A stretch of 64,000 nucleotides of DNA from Gemmataceae bacterium (GCA_009692065.1 SHZY01000003.1:1-64000), one strand, 5' to 3'. Shown: positions 19,501-28,873, counted from the first letter of the stretch. The notes: generated by a model from the sequence alone, not told the origin. Made by a program: numbers and translations.

Positions 19501-19778
19501 AGCCGGGCCAGCAAACGAAAATGCTCGTGAAGATCGAACGCAGGAATGGCTTCAAGGGCCGCGTGCCGCTCGACGTCAAGGGTTTGCCGCACGGCGTGCG
19601 CGTGCTCGACATTGGCCTGAACGGCATCCTGGTGAACGAGAACGAGACAACGCGCACGGTGGTCCTTTACGCCGAGCCGTGGGTGCAGACGCAGGAGCAT
19701 CCGTTCGTGGTGCTTGCGAAGCGTGAGGGGAAGAACACGGAGCACGCGGCGAAATCGGTGATGTTGAAGGTGAAATAA
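16545..19778 (+). CDS. c-type cytochrome (PSCyt1) and WD40 repeat protein with PPC-like C-terminal domains
   Basis: Signal peptide; PFLTKYCLECHNAKTLKGTLSLETH haem motif; WD40 blades (AVYGLAFNPDGTLLASVSADRAMKVFD). Confidence 0.92.
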   Translation: MPRIVTATMAIFLTCSALCAQTPSYSKDIRPFLTKYCLECHNAKTLKGTLSLETHKAMMDGSDSGPVIVAGQPDKSKLVLLTEHKEKPTMPPPKAKFQPTKAEIKQLREWVLAGAKDDAVNVKVELPVIKPKVRGSQPVTALYCSRAPDEVLGIARENTVTHIILSPSNFGDRSRYDTQGKGSVTALAAVQGTIIAQPRFVALSRPGEHGSVRVGFGDNLKGEHPAHTNTILDLVVDKAGRWLASASYDTRIHVKEWQGEKFHILKEHSDAVYGLAFNPDGTLLASVSADRAMKVFDVEKGKLLYTLGEATDWLYTVAWSPDGRYLVSGGVDKSLRVYEALRPLTGTGSPWNSGAKLRQSVFAHEGAVQKVVFTSDSKTLYSVGQDRVVKAWDIEKMAERKVYDKQPETVLCLALREDAGQFIVGRYDGIVQLIDMKSGKVVHEFGQVKEGEKGRKKEGEEKPARNPQASAASLRDQVPAITNIAGTLDRAGAVHVHRIDVKKDQQLGVQLIKAKDSKIEPVLTVTDKAGRIIADSYDGHLGVMFPAEGNYSISVRDREYRGGPDFKYQLKLGEIPIVMSVFPMGMPRGTKGDIHLDGVFLPKKVIPLAVAKDAGFAQMLPLSIGNGVLGKAQIVVGEYPEFIGGGKMSVNSTANGRIEKDNQKDLWSFSAKKGQRLIVEANARRIGSRLDSVIEILHKNDQPVPRAVLRCQAKTNVTFRDHDSAQGGIRIDVWSELATNDLLYVGNELMKIKELPTHPDADCNFFATDGKRLTYLDTTPTHHANNTPMYKVSLHPPGTTFPPNGFPVFTLYYKNDDGGPGYGRDSRLIFDPPADGEYKVRIADARGMGGVNFGYRLTIRPPHEHFTLRATPTAPIVSRGGAVPITITAERIDGFDGPILVKPQLPSGFHMPATTIEAGTYTTTVALFADVDAKLPKRILTLILESSSTQATGLRFPPTLAILDMPKLIEPGDIVTTTAESEVSIKPGQQTKMLVKIERRNGFKGRVPLDVKGLPHGVRVLDIGLNGILVNENETTRTVVLYAEPWVQTQEHPFVVLAKREGKNTEHAAKSVMLKVK

Positions 19779-19784
19779 TCGGTA

Positions 19785-19833
19785 TTCGTTTAGCGCCCGA
19801 GTCGCACGCCGCTTTGCGCGGGCGTTAAACGAA
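19785..19833. repeat. Palindromic element, TTCGTTTAGCGCCCG...CGGGCGTTAAACGAA
   Basis: 15-bp terminal inverted repeat with one mismatch, 7 nt after the stop at 19778. Confidence 0.9.
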
Positions 19834-19839
19834 GTGAGG

Positions 19840-21072
19840 TCACTCCAGCTTCGCCAACGGCCCCAGCGCCAGCACTGTCAACTCGTCGAACGGATACCGA
19901 TCCAGCACGCCGCGGATGTCCTTCAAGCTCACCGCGTCGAAGTTCACCAACTCTTCATCGACGCTGCGGTACGTCTTCAAATAGGTCCAGCCCATGCCGA
20001 GCGCTTGCATGCGGCCCATCGGGCGTTCGCTGCCGCGGACCACGCGCGAGAGGATCTTGCTCTTGGCGACGGCGAGTTCCTCGTCGCTGACGCCTTCGTG
20101 CTGCACCTCGCGCAGAATTTCCTGGATGAGCGCGAGGTTGTCCTGCGTGTTCTCTGGCTCGCAACTGAACGACGTGAAGTAGCTGCCGGTGCCTTCGTAA
20201 TCATGGAAGCTCATGTCTGCGGCCTCGGCACGGCCGGGATCGACGAGGGCCCAGTAGAACCGGCTGCCGGAATCGTCGCCGACGATCATCGCCAGCGTGT
20301 CGGCGGCATAGCGCTCGGGCGAATCGGCGGCGGGAGCCGGCGCGAGCATGAAGACCTGCTCCTGGTTCAGCTTCTCTTTCGTCATCACCTGCTGATACTT
20401 CCGTGGCTCAACCGGCTTGATGTTGCCGCGCGGAGCTGTGCCGGTCGGCCAACTGCCGCATTGCTTTTCGACCAGCTTCACTGCGTCGTCCCATTTGAAG
20501 TTGCCGGCGAGCGAAACCGTGATGTTCGGGGCGACGTAGCGGCGGTCATAGTACGCTTGCATCTGATCGCGAGAGAGGGCCGTGATGCTCTCCTTGGTGC
20601 CGAGAATGCTGTTGCCCAGCGGGTGCTCATTGAAGAATGCTTTTTTGGCGTTGTCGTAGGCACACCACATCGGTTGATCGTCGTACATGCCGATTTCTTC
20701 GATGATGACGTTTTTCTCCATGTCGAAGTCGTCGCCGCGCAGGGATGGCCGCAGGATGTCGGCAAGAATATCAACGGCTTGCGGCAAGTACTCCGGCAGG
20801 ATCGCCGCGTAAAAGACAGTGTTCTCCTCGCTGGTGAAGGCGTTGTAGCTGGCGCCGATGCGGTCGAAATCGTAGTTGACCTGGAGGGCAGTGCGGTGCG
20901 GCGTTCCCTTGAATACCATGTGTTCGAGGAAATGCGAGACACCAGAAACCTCGGGTGTCTCATCGCGTGAGCCGGTCTTGACGAAGAAGCCGATGGCGAC
21001 CGAGCGGGCCGACGGGCTGATCTCGCCGACGATGGTGAGGCCATTGTTGAGGACGTGTTTATGGAAGGACAT
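19840..21072 (-). CDS. M16 family zinc peptidase (catalytic type)
   Basis: VSHFLEHMVFKGT (HxxEH) and downstream conserved residues. Confidence 0.94.
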   Translation of the reverse strand: MSFHKHVLNNGLTIVGEISPSARSVAIGFFVKTGSRDETPEVSGVSHFLEHMVFKGTPHRTALQVNYDFDRIGASYNAFTSEENTVFYAAILPEYLPQAVDILADILRPSLRGDDFDMEKNVIIEEIGMYDDQPMWCAYDNAKKAFFNEHPLGNSILGTKESITALSRDQMQAYYDRRYVAPNITVSLAGNFKWDDAVKLVEKQCGSWPTGTAPRGNIKPVEPRKYQQVMTKEKLNQEQVFMLAPAPAADSPERYAADTLAMIVGDDSGSRFYWALVDPGRAEAADMSFHDYEGTGSYFTSFSCEPENTQDNLALIQEILREVQHEGVSDEELAVAKSKILSRVVRGSERPMGRMQALGMGWTYLKTYRSVDEELVNFDAVSLKDIRGVLDRYPFDELTVLALGPLAKLE

Positions 21073-21090
21073 ACGTAGGTTCCTGTATTT

Positions 21091-21144
21091 GTTTAACGGC
21101 CGCAGTGCGCCACGCGGACGCATGGCGCGCTGCGGCCGCTAAAC
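21091..21144. repeat. Palindromic element between the two M16 genes
   Basis: gtttaacggccgcagtgcgcca / tggcgcgctgcggccgctaaac; overlaps the stop of the 21139..22374 gene. Confidence 0.85.
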
Positions 21145-22374
21145 GGGGAGCGTCAACGGATTCTTGCCCAGCGTCACAATCGTGAAATCGCGCGGCGGAT
21201 ATTTCTTCACGTGTTCGAGAATGCTCGCTGGGGCCAGCGCGTCGACCGCTTGCTGAATTTCCTCCGTCGGACGGACTCGGCCCAGGTAGTACCAATCGGA
21301 TGCCAGCGCGCCGGCGCGCGATGACGTCGATTCTTCCTGCATGATGACAGATGACTTCAGGCCAGCGCGGACACGTTGCACTTCTTCTTCACTCACGCCT
21401 TCGATCATGCGTTTGAGTTCGCCGATGGTGACGTCGAGCGTCTCCTGGGCACGCTCGGTGGTCGTGCCTGCATAGCAGAGAACTCCCGCGACCTGCTTGA
21501 ACGTTTGATAGTTGGCGCTGACGGAGTAGCACAGGCCTCGCTTTTCGCGTACCTCGGTGAAGAGACGAGCGCCCATGCCGCCCGACAGGACCTGCACGGC
21601 GCCGAGGGCGGTGTAATATTCAGGATGGCCGAAGGGGACGCTCGCATAGCCGATGACGATTTGCGTCTGCGTCGTGTCCTTTTCCAGGTGGGCGTTGCCC
21701 TTGATGGGCGGCGTCAATTCCGGTGGCGGCGTGGCGGCGCCCTTCCAGTCGCCGAACAGCTTCTCGACTTGATCTCGCAGCGGCTGCCATTCCATGTTGC
21801 CGGCGACCGACAGAATGATTCCCTTCGGCCCGAACCTCGCGGCATGGAATGCGCGAAGGCTCTCCGGCGTGATGCGTGAGATTGTCTCCTCGGTGCCGCG
21901 GCGATCTTGACCGAGCGGCGCCGGCCAGAAGCGGCGGCGCATCTCGACCATCACCTTGGCGCGAGGTTCATCTTCGAGTGATTGCAAGTCTTGCAGCGCC
22001 AGCGACTTGACGGAATCAAGTTCTTCCGCCGGCAGATGCGGCCGCAGCAGCACATCGGCGAACAGTTCCAGCGAAGGGGGGATGTTTCGGGCCAGCGTCG
22101 AGCCCCAGAGTCGCAGGTGCAACTGGCCGACGCTTTCGGAGTGATCGAGGCCCAGGCTGTCCATCGCCAGGCTGAGCGCCCGGCTATCGCGATCGCCGGC
22201 GCCGCGGGTGATCATGTCCGAGAAGATCGACACCAGCCCGATCTGCCCCGGCGGATCGTAAGCACAGCCCGCCGGCACCAGGAAGTTGACCGCGGCCGAA
22301 CGCACGTGATCCATGCGTTCCAAGAGCAACGTCAGGCCATTGGAGAGCGTATGTTGAAAGACTTGTTGGGCCAC
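21139..22374 (-). CDS. M16 family peptidase-like protein lacking HxxEH
   Basis: M16 fold (LSNGLTLLLERMDHVRSAAVNFLVPAG) but GLVSIFSDMITRG where HxxEH is expected. Confidence 0.9.
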   Translation of the reverse strand: MAQQVFQHTLSNGLTLLLERMDHVRSAAVNFLVPAGCAYDPPGQIGLVSIFSDMITRGAGDRDSRALSLAMDSLGLDHSESVGQLHLRLWGSTLARNIPPSLELFADVLLRPHLPAEELDSVKSLALQDLQSLEDEPRAKVMVEMRRRFWPAPLGQDRRGTEETISRITPESLRAFHAARFGPKGIILSVAGNMEWQPLRDQVEKLFGDWKGAATPPPELTPPIKGNAHLEKDTTQTQIVIGYASVPFGHPEYYTALGAVQVLSGGMGARLFTEVREKRGLCYSVSANYQTFKQVAGVLCYAGTTTERAQETLDVTIGELKRMIEGVSEEEVQRVRAGLKSSVIMQEESTSSRAGALASDWYYLGRVRPTEEIQQAVDALAPASILEHVKKYPPRDFTIVTLGKNPLTLPV

Positions 22375-22392
22375 GATGGTTTACCATAGTTT

Positions 22393-22436
22393 GTTTAGCC
22401 GGCGAGCTTGCTCGCCGCGTTGCCTGTGCGCTAAAC
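22393..22436. repeat. Degenerate palindromic element GTTTAGC...GCTAAAC
   Basis: gtttagccggcgagcttgctcgccg...gcgctaaac with internal hairpin ggcgagc-ttg-ctcgcc. Confidence 0.7.
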
Positions 22437-22458
22437 CTATTCTACGGAGAAGGTCAAA

Positions 22459-23067
22459 TCACAGCGTCCAGTCCGGACTGAAAAGCGGCTCAAGGCGATA
22501 GGTGGATGGCTCGACCATGCGGTAAAAAGTCTTGCGGAAGCGAAAGCCGATCTGACGATACATGCGCACAGCGGCATCGTTCTGTGCGGTCACCTCCAGA
22601 GTCGCCTTGCCCAAGCCGTGACGGCGAAACCCATGCAACGCTTGCAAGAGCAGCGCCATGCCGAGACCGCGGCCTCTATGGGCGGGGATGACGCCAAGAT
22701 TCTGGATGCTCCCCAGGCCCGTGCGGTCCGAGACTCCTTGCACCGTGGCGACATGGGTTTCTCCCTGCGCGATCAGCCAGGTCGAGTCGGGGCGGAAGCC
22801 GATCCGCAAGGCGATTTCACGCATGAGCCGAGTGCAACCGGCGCGATTGCTGAGATTTGGAAAGACGACGCCGTCGAGTTCATCCCGGAAGCACTGGTAC
22901 TTCACCTCGGCATGCGCTTCGAGCAGCCGAGCTTCCCAGGGAATCCAGGCATAGCCTTCGGGGAGAGTCGCCACCGGCGGCAACGGAGCGACCAAATCCA
23001 GCTCCATGCGGTAGCGCTTGAAGTACTTGACGTCAGTCGGTTCGAGCGCGGCGGCCATCGGCGGCAC
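22459..23067 (-). CDS. GNAT family N-acetyltransferase
   Basis: IQNLGVIPAHRGRGLGMALLLQALHGFRRHGLGKATLEVTAQNDAAVRMYRQIGFRFRKTFYRMV. Confidence 0.92.
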   Translation of the reverse strand: MPPMAAALEPTDVKYFKRYRMELDLVAPLPPVATLPEGYAWIPWEARLLEAHAEVKYQCFRDELDGVVFPNLSNRAGCTRLMREIALRIGFRPDSTWLIAQGETHVATVQGVSDRTGLGSIQNLGVIPAHRGRGLGMALLLQALHGFRRHGLGKATLEVTAQNDAAVRMYRQIGFRFRKTFYRMVEPSTYRLEPLFSPDWTL

Positions 23068-23269
23068 CGAAAACTATGTCGATGGTTCAGACGGAAAGCG
23101 GGTATCATACCATGCCGCCAGGGCTTGTCAAAAGAAAGCGGGAGCAACTTTTCGAGATTTACGCCCGAATCACCCGCACCGGCGAATCGCGTTCCTTGCT
23201 AGCGCTTCGGGCTCAACGGCCATATAATCCCTCCGTCGTTCGATTCGCGTCATCGTCAAGGAACCTGCC

Positions 23270-24250
23270 ATGAAAACTGTCCGTATGGGCCGCACCGGCT
23301 TGAAGGTCTCCGAGATTTGTCTGGGCACCATGACGTTTGGCTATCAGTGTGACGAGAAGACATCGTTCGCCATCATGAACAAGGCGACGGACGGCGGCGT
23401 TTACTTCATCGACACGGCCGACGTCTATCCGGTGCCCCCTACGGTCGAAACGGCAGGACGCACCGAGGAAATCGTCGGCCGCTGGCTGAAAGGGCAGCGC
23501 GATCGCTTCGTACTGGCCACCAAATGTCGGATGAAGGTTGGACCAAGCAGCAACGACGAAGGACTTTCGCGCCGGCACATTATTCAGGCAGTGGATGACA
23601 GTCTGCGCCGGCTGCAAACCGATTACATCGATCTCTACCAGCCCCACAGCTTTGATGCCGAGACGCCGATCGAAGAAACCTTGCGGGCGCTCGACGATGT
23701 CGTTCGGCAAGGCAAGGTCCGCTATCTCGGCTGCTCCAACTATCCGGCGTGGCAAGTCGCCCTCGCGCTCGGCGTCAGCGCTGCCCACGACTGGGCCCGC
23801 TTCGACTGTGTGCAGCCACGCTACAATCTCCTTTTTCGCGATCCGGAAGCCGAGCTACTGCCGCTCTGCCGCGATCAGGGTGTGGGCGTCATTGCGTATA
23901 ATCCCTTGGCGGGCGGATTTCTGACTGGCAAGTATCAGACACTCGATGCACCGCCGGAAAAGACCCGATTCAGCCTTGGCAAGACCGGCGATCTCTACCG
24001 CGAGCGCTACTGGCAGCAAGCCCAGCTCGAGGCAGTGAACGAGTTGCAGAAGTATTTTCAGCCTCGCGGCAAATCGATCTTGCAGGTGGCCATTGCCTGG
24101 GTGCTGGCACAGTCGGGGATCACCTCGGCGATCGTTGGCGCGAGCAAACCGGAGCAGATGGACGCCAGCCTTGCCTCGGTCAATGTGACGCTCGATGCGG
24201 AGGAAAAGGAAGTCTGCAATCGGGCGTGGTATCATTTGCCGCGGAGATAG
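23270..24250 (+). CDS. Aldo/keto reductase
   Basis: MKTVRMGRTGLKVSEICLGTMTFG...GVYFIDTADVYP...DYIDLYQPHSFD...PQ-type barrel. Confidence 0.95.
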   Translation: MKTVRMGRTGLKVSEICLGTMTFGYQCDEKTSFAIMNKATDGGVYFIDTADVYPVPPTVETAGRTEEIVGRWLKGQRDRFVLATKCRMKVGPSSNDEGLSRRHIIQAVDDSLRRLQTDYIDLYQPHSFDAETPIEETLRALDDVVRQGKVRYLGCSNYPAWQVALALGVSAAHDWARFDCVQPRYNLLFRDPEAELLPLCRDQGVGVIAYNPLAGGFLTGKYQTLDAPPEKTRFSLGKTGDLYRERYWQQAQLEAVNELQKYFQPRGKSILQVAIAWVLAQSGITSAIVGASKPEQMDASLASVNVTLDAEEKEVCNRAWYHLPRR

Positions 24251-24252
24251 CG

Positions 24253-24284
24253 GAAAGCCCAGGGACGGCCGTCCCTGGGCTTTC
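24253..24284. repeat. Perfect 32-bp palindrome, possible terminator/REP
   Basis: gaaagcccagggacggccgtccctgggctttc, 3 nt after the AKR stop. Confidence 0.9.
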
Positions 24285-24298
24285 TCGAGGATTCAATC

Positions 24299-24682
24299 AT
24301 GTGGATCTGTCCAACATGCGGCGAGCCGCACCAGGACCAGTTCAAGGAATGCTGGAGGTGCATTGGCGCAGAGATGCACCAGCACTTCACCGAGGTCCAG
24401 CCGCCACCGGTGCCGGCGAAACCCGAGCGACCGTTGCGCCCCTTGAGCTCGATTCTCTTTCGCATGGTGGCTGGGTTTGCCATCACAATGCTACTTGCGA
24501 TTGCAATCCTCCAAGGCCGGGGCCTCCCGCTCTTCGAGGTAGCCATGGCGGGAGCAACCATCGGTGCGGGGTTCAGCCTGCTGGTAGGCTTTACCTTGTG
24601 GGTGTTGTTTCCTTTCCAATCGGGCGCGGCGCCAACTGAATTAACGGATCGGGAGCAGCCGGAGGAAGACGCATTTCATTGA
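24299..24682 (+). CDS. Zinc-ribbon membrane protein of unknown function
   Basis: MWICPTCGEPHQDQFKECWRCIGAE plus two hydrophobic helices. Confidence 0.7.
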   Translation: MWICPTCGEPHQDQFKECWRCIGAEMHQHFTEVQPPPVPAKPERPLRPLSSILFRMVAGFAITMLLAIAILQGRGLPLFEVAMAGATIGAGFSLLVGFTLWVLFPFQSGAAPTELTDREQPEEDAFH

Positions 24683-24857
24683 CATTGTGCCGAAACCGCC
24701 CACTACTGTGCGGATCCATTGCGAATCAACTCGTGAAGATTGTTTTTTGCGGTGAAAATCGCCGAAGTCTCACAAAGTCTCATTGACGATCGTTGGCATG
24801 CGTTTTGCTTTCTCCTTGCAGTGCCTGGAAAATCCACCACTTCGAAGAAGGTGCCGC

Positions 24858-25391
24858 ATGAACCAGCACACCAAGTCACTGATGAGTCTGTGCGCGGCCG
24901 ACATCATGTCGGCGCATGTCGTGATGGTCCCGCGTGAGATGTCGCTGCAAGGGGCCGCCCGCATGCTGGCCCGCGCCGGCGTCACCGGCGCTCCCGTCGT
25001 GGATAGCCACGGCCGCTGCATCGGCGTGCTCTCGGCAACCGACTTCATGCACTGGGTTGAAAAAGATCGCGTCGTCGGTGCCGCCAAAGGGCCGCGTGAG
25101 TCGATGTGCAGCGCCTGGCAGATTCCCACCGATTCCATCGAACCGACTTGCCGGGTCGAGGACTTCATGACCAAGGATCCCGTCATCGTGGTGGGAGGCA
25201 CCAGGATCGGCGAACTAGCGCGCATGATGATGGACGCGCACATCCACCGCTTGATCGTCATCGATGGCGCGTCGCAGCGGCCGATCGGTATCGTGTCCAC
25301 CATGGATATCCTGGCCGCCGTCGCGCGGGCGGACAAGAAGCAACCTGCCGCCGCCGCCACAGCCTACGCCATGGCCGGCGCAGATCGTTAA
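24858..25391 (+). CDS. CBS-domain pair protein
   Basis: MSAHVVMVPREMSLQGAARMLARAGVTGAPVVDSHGRCIGVLSATDF...; start at ATG 24858. Confidence 0.93.
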   Translation: MNQHTKSLMSLCAADIMSAHVVMVPREMSLQGAARMLARAGVTGAPVVDSHGRCIGVLSATDFMHWVEKDRVVGAAKGPRESMCSAWQIPTDSIEPTCRVEDFMTKDPVIVVGGTRIGELARMMMDAHIHRLIVIDGASQRPIGIVSTMDILAAVARADKKQPAAAATAYAMAGADR

Positions 25392-25399
25392 CCGTTTTC

Positions 25400-25446
25400 G
25401 CCGCTCGCGGCGTAGCCAGGGACGCCGCTGCTACGCCGCAAGCGGC
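25400..25446. repeat. Inverted repeat between CBS genes
   Basis: gccgctcgcggcgtagc / gctacgccgcaagcggc, one mismatch. Confidence 0.85.
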
Positions 25447-25470
25447 AACACCAAGGGAAGGAGGTCAGCC

Positions 25471-25989
25471 ATGAACGCAACCCTAGCGAACCGAACGGCG
25501 ACGCCCTTGACGCTGCACGCCTTCACGGCAGCGGATCTGATGGTGCCGAACCCGATCTCGCTGCGTGCCGAGGCTAAAGTGGCTGAGGCGATCGCGCTGT
25601 TCACCGCTAAGCGGATCACCGCCGCTCCGGTGATCGATGAATCAGGCCGGCCCATCGGCGTCGTGAGCGGATCCGACTTGCTGATCCATCATCGCGAGAA
25701 TGACCGGGAGAAGGAAAGGGCCGCGGCGGGGAAGCCTGACTACTTCTTCGCGCCGACCTTCGAGATGGTAGATGCGTCGCGTGAATATCCGTCGGGCACG
25801 CGGCCAACCGTTGCCGACTTGATGACACCCGCCGTATTCGCCGTCACGCCGGATACGCCGGTGCGTCGCGTCGTCAGCGATATGCTCGGCCTGCACGTGC
25901 ATCGTCTGTTTGTCGTCGATGAAGCCGGCGTCCTCGTCGGCGTCATCAGCACGATGGATGTCCTCAAGCACCTGCGATCGGAAGATTGA
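25471..25989 (+). CDS. CBS-domain pair protein
   Basis: AADLMVPNPISLRAEAKVAEAIALFTAKRITAAPVIDESGRPIGVVSGSDLL...; start at ATG 25471. Confidence 0.93.
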   Translation: MNATLANRTATPLTLHAFTAADLMVPNPISLRAEAKVAEAIALFTAKRITAAPVIDESGRPIGVVSGSDLLIHHRENDREKERAAAGKPDYFFAPTFEMVDASREYPSGTRPTVADLMTPAVFAVTPDTPVRRVVSDMLGLHVHRLFVVDEAGVLVGVISTMDVLKHLRSED

Positions 25990-26015
25990 TTCTGTCAAGC
26001 ACGCAGGTCCATTTG

Positions 26016-26073
26016 GTTAGCCGAACGCGCAAGCGACGGAATTAATGACCCGTCGCTTGCGCGTCCGGCTAAC
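26016..26073. repeat. Palindromic element GTTAGCCG...CGGCTAAC
   Basis: gttagccgaacgcgcaagcgacgg / cgtcgcttgcgcgtccggctaac; matches the outer arms of the 5087-5389 fold-back. Confidence 0.9.
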
Positions 26074-26133
26074 GAGTTGTCTACAAATACAATAGGAGGA
26101 ACGATTTCAGGATGCACGACGGAGACCCGCACG

Positions 26134-28377
26134 ATGCCGGCAACGTTCGACGAGATTCTCGCCAGCTTGACCGAAAACCAGCGCGAGGCAGTCTTGCATG
26201 TGGATGGGCCGCTCCTGGTGCTCGCGGGGCCGGGCAGCGGCAAGACGCGCGTAATTACTTGCCGCATCGCCCATCTCATCCATCAGGGCATCAGGCCGCA
26301 GCAGATCCTTGCGATCACGTTCACCAACAAAGCCGCCGGCGAGATGAAGCAACGCGTCGAGGCGATGCTTCCCGGCCGGGGTATCTGGATCAGCACGTTC
26401 CATAGCCTCGGCGTGCGCCTGCTGCGTCAGTACGCGGATCGGCTAGGGCTCGATCGCAACTTCACGATCTACGACCAGTCCGACCGTGTCCGCCTGGTGA
26501 AGTCCGCACTGGAAGCCGCCGAGATCGACAACGTCCGCTTCACGCCCGATACCATCCAGGGCGCGATCAGCAAGGCGAAGAGCCAGCTGCTGCTCCCCGA
26601 TCAGTATGCGAAGCAGGCGAACGATTATTTCAAGCAAATCGTCGCGCAGGTCTACCCCGTTTACGAGAAGAAGATGCGCGACGCCAACGCGCTCGACTTC
26701 GACGACCTCTTGCTCTGGCCCGCGCTTGCCCTCAAGAACGATGCCGAGATGCGTGCCGAGCTGGACGCGCGCTTTCGCTACGTGCTGATCGACGAGTATC
26801 AGGACACGAACAAGGCGCAGTACGCGATCGCACGCGGCTTGACGGTGGATCATCCAAATCTTTGCGTGGTCGGCGATCCCGATCAATCGATCTACCGCTG
26901 GCGCGGCTCCGACTTGCGCAACATACTCGACTTCGAGCACGATTTCCCGCAAGCCCGCGTCATCACGCTGGGCGAAAACTTCCGCAGCACCAAGGCTATC
27001 CTGCGCGTCGCCGATCATCTCATCGCCAACAACCGCGAACGCAAGCCGAAGACGCTCTATACCGCGAACGTCGAGGGTTCAAAGGTCGGTTGCATCCTTT
27101 GCGAGACCGGGTTGGAAGAGGCCGATCTGGTCGTCAAGCGTATTCGCGAAGCTGTTGAATCAGGCGGCCGACACTACCGCGACTTCGCCATCCTGCTGCG
27201 GCTCAACGCCTTGTCGCGTGCTCTGGAAACCGCGTTCGTCCGCCAGCGGGTACCGTTTCAGATCGTGCGCGGCGTTGCCTTCTTTGAACGCAAGGAAAAC
27301 CGCGACATCCTCGCCTATCTGCGCTTGCTGCTCAACCCGAGGGACAACCTCTCGTTCCTGCGCGCCGTCAACGAACCGGCCCGCGGCATCGGCAAGACCT
27401 CGCTGGAGCATCTGCAAAATTACGCCGGTCCGCGCGAGATGAGCCTGCTGAGCGCTGCCGAGCAAGTCGAAAAGATTCCCGCCATCAAAGGCAAGGCCGC
27501 GACCGGGCTGAAGGCATTCGCAAAACTCATAGCTGAGCTGCGCGAAGTTCTGAGCGCCACGCCCGACGAGGTCATGCGCAAGGTGATCGAACGCTCCGGC
27601 TATAGCCGCATGCTGAAGGCATCGAGTGACAGCGAGGATCAGCAGCGGTTGGCTAACGTCGAAGAGCTCGTGACGGCGGCGCATCAGTTTCACGAGGAGG
27701 ATAATAGCCGAACCATCGCCGATTTCCTGGAGAACATCACCCTCGCCAGCGATGTCGATGCCTGGGACGAGAAGCAAGACTGCGTCGCGGTGATGACATT
27801 GCACGCAGCGAAGGGCCTGGAATTCCCAGTCGTCTACATGATGGCGATGGAGCAGGGCATCTTGCCGCACGAACGCAGTTTGAACAGCGACGCCGAAATC
27901 GAAGAGGAACGCCGGCTCGCCTTTGTCGGCATCACACGCGCGCAGGAGGAAGTGTACCTGTCCTATGCGCGCATGCGTGAATTTCGCGGGCAGACGAACT
28001 ACACGATCCCAAGCATGTTCCTGGAGGAATTGCCGCCCGGCGATATCGAAGAAATCGATCTCTCTTCCAGCGGCAGCAACCACGGCAACGCCGCCGAGTC
28101 GTGGCGCAACAGCACCGCGAAGGCCAGCCAGGGCTGGTACGACACCGGTTTCAAAGCGAGCGCCGGGCGCAAACCGCCGGACGAAGATCCCTTCCATGAA
28201 GCCCCCCCCACCGGCTACGAAGTCGGTGCCTTGGTGCATCACGATGCCTACGGAGTGGGCAAGATCACCGACGTCTCGGGGCAGGGGGCCCTGCGCAAGC
28301 TGACGATCCGGTTTTCGGGCGGCGAGCGCACCTTCCTCGCTGCCAAGGCGAAGCTGGCGGTGGTGCAGCCGGGGTGA
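26134..28377 (+). CDS. pcrA: UvrD/PcrA-family DNA helicase
   Basis: LVLAGPGSGKTRVITCRIAHLI, ITFTNKAAGEMKQRV, LIDEYQDTNKAQY, VVGDPDQSIYRWRGSD, VMTLHAAKGLEFPVVYM. Confidence 0.96.
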   Translation: MPATFDEILASLTENQREAVLHVDGPLLVLAGPGSGKTRVITCRIAHLIHQGIRPQQILAITFTNKAAGEMKQRVEAMLPGRGIWISTFHSLGVRLLRQYADRLGLDRNFTIYDQSDRVRLVKSALEAAEIDNVRFTPDTIQGAISKAKSQLLLPDQYAKQANDYFKQIVAQVYPVYEKKMRDANALDFDDLLLWPALALKNDAEMRAELDARFRYVLIDEYQDTNKAQYAIARGLTVDHPNLCVVGDPDQSIYRWRGSDLRNILDFEHDFPQARVITLGENFRSTKAILRVADHLIANNRERKPKTLYTANVEGSKVGCILCETGLEEADLVVKRIREAVESGGRHYRDFAILLRLNALSRALETAFVRQRVPFQIVRGVAFFERKENRDILAYLRLLLNPRDNLSFLRAVNEPARGIGKTSLEHLQNYAGPREMSLLSAAEQVEKIPAIKGKAATGLKAFAKLIAELREVLSATPDEVMRKVIERSGYSRMLKASSDSEDQQRLANVEELVTAAHQFHEEDNSRTIADFLENITLASDVDAWDEKQDCVAVMTLHAAKGLEFPVVYMMAMEQGILPHERSLNSDAEIEEERRLAFVGITRAQEEVYLSYARMREFRGQTNYTIPSMFLEELPPGDIEEIDLSSSGSNHGNAAESWRNSTAKASQGWYDTGFKASAGRKPPDEDPFHEAPPTGYEVGALVHHDAYGVGKITDVSGQGALRKLTIRFSGGERTFLAAKAKLAVVQPG

Positions 28378-28418
28378 ATTTGTAAAAAAAAAACACACTC
28401 ACAAAGGAGATCCCTACC

Positions 28419-28869
28419 ATGAGACTGCTTTTTGCAATCCTGGGTCTGCCTTCTCGGCATGTCGACCATTGCCACAGCCCAACCCGCCGCTCTGGGCCCG
28501 CCGTCGGCCTTCAAGATCGTCGTTAGCACCAAGCCGGAAAAAGGAGAGCTGACCTACATCGAGACCATCACGAAACTTGTGCCGGTACAGAAGGAAATTG
28601 CCGTCATGCAGAACGGCCAGATCGTCAAGAAGGTGGTAACCGAATACGTCAGGGAAATTGTCCAAGAATACAGGCTCATCGACATTGCCAAGAGCCGCGT
28701 CATCACGCCCGACGGCAAACAATTGCCAATCGACGAAGTATGGAAGCGATTGAAAGCCAACACGGCCTTCGCTCTGGCCGCCGATTCCAACACGCCGGCG
28801 CAGGCCTATATGCGGGCGTTGAATGCCGAGACGCTTGTGATCATTCAGGGGCCGCCGAAGAAGAACTAA
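28419..28869 (+). CDS. Secreted hypothetical protein with apparent frameshift in the signal peptide
   Basis: SD aaaggaga + ATG 28419 lies in a different frame from the body (QSWVCLLGMSTIATAQPAALG...QGPPKKN). Confidence 0.55.
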
Positions 28870-28873
28870 CCCT

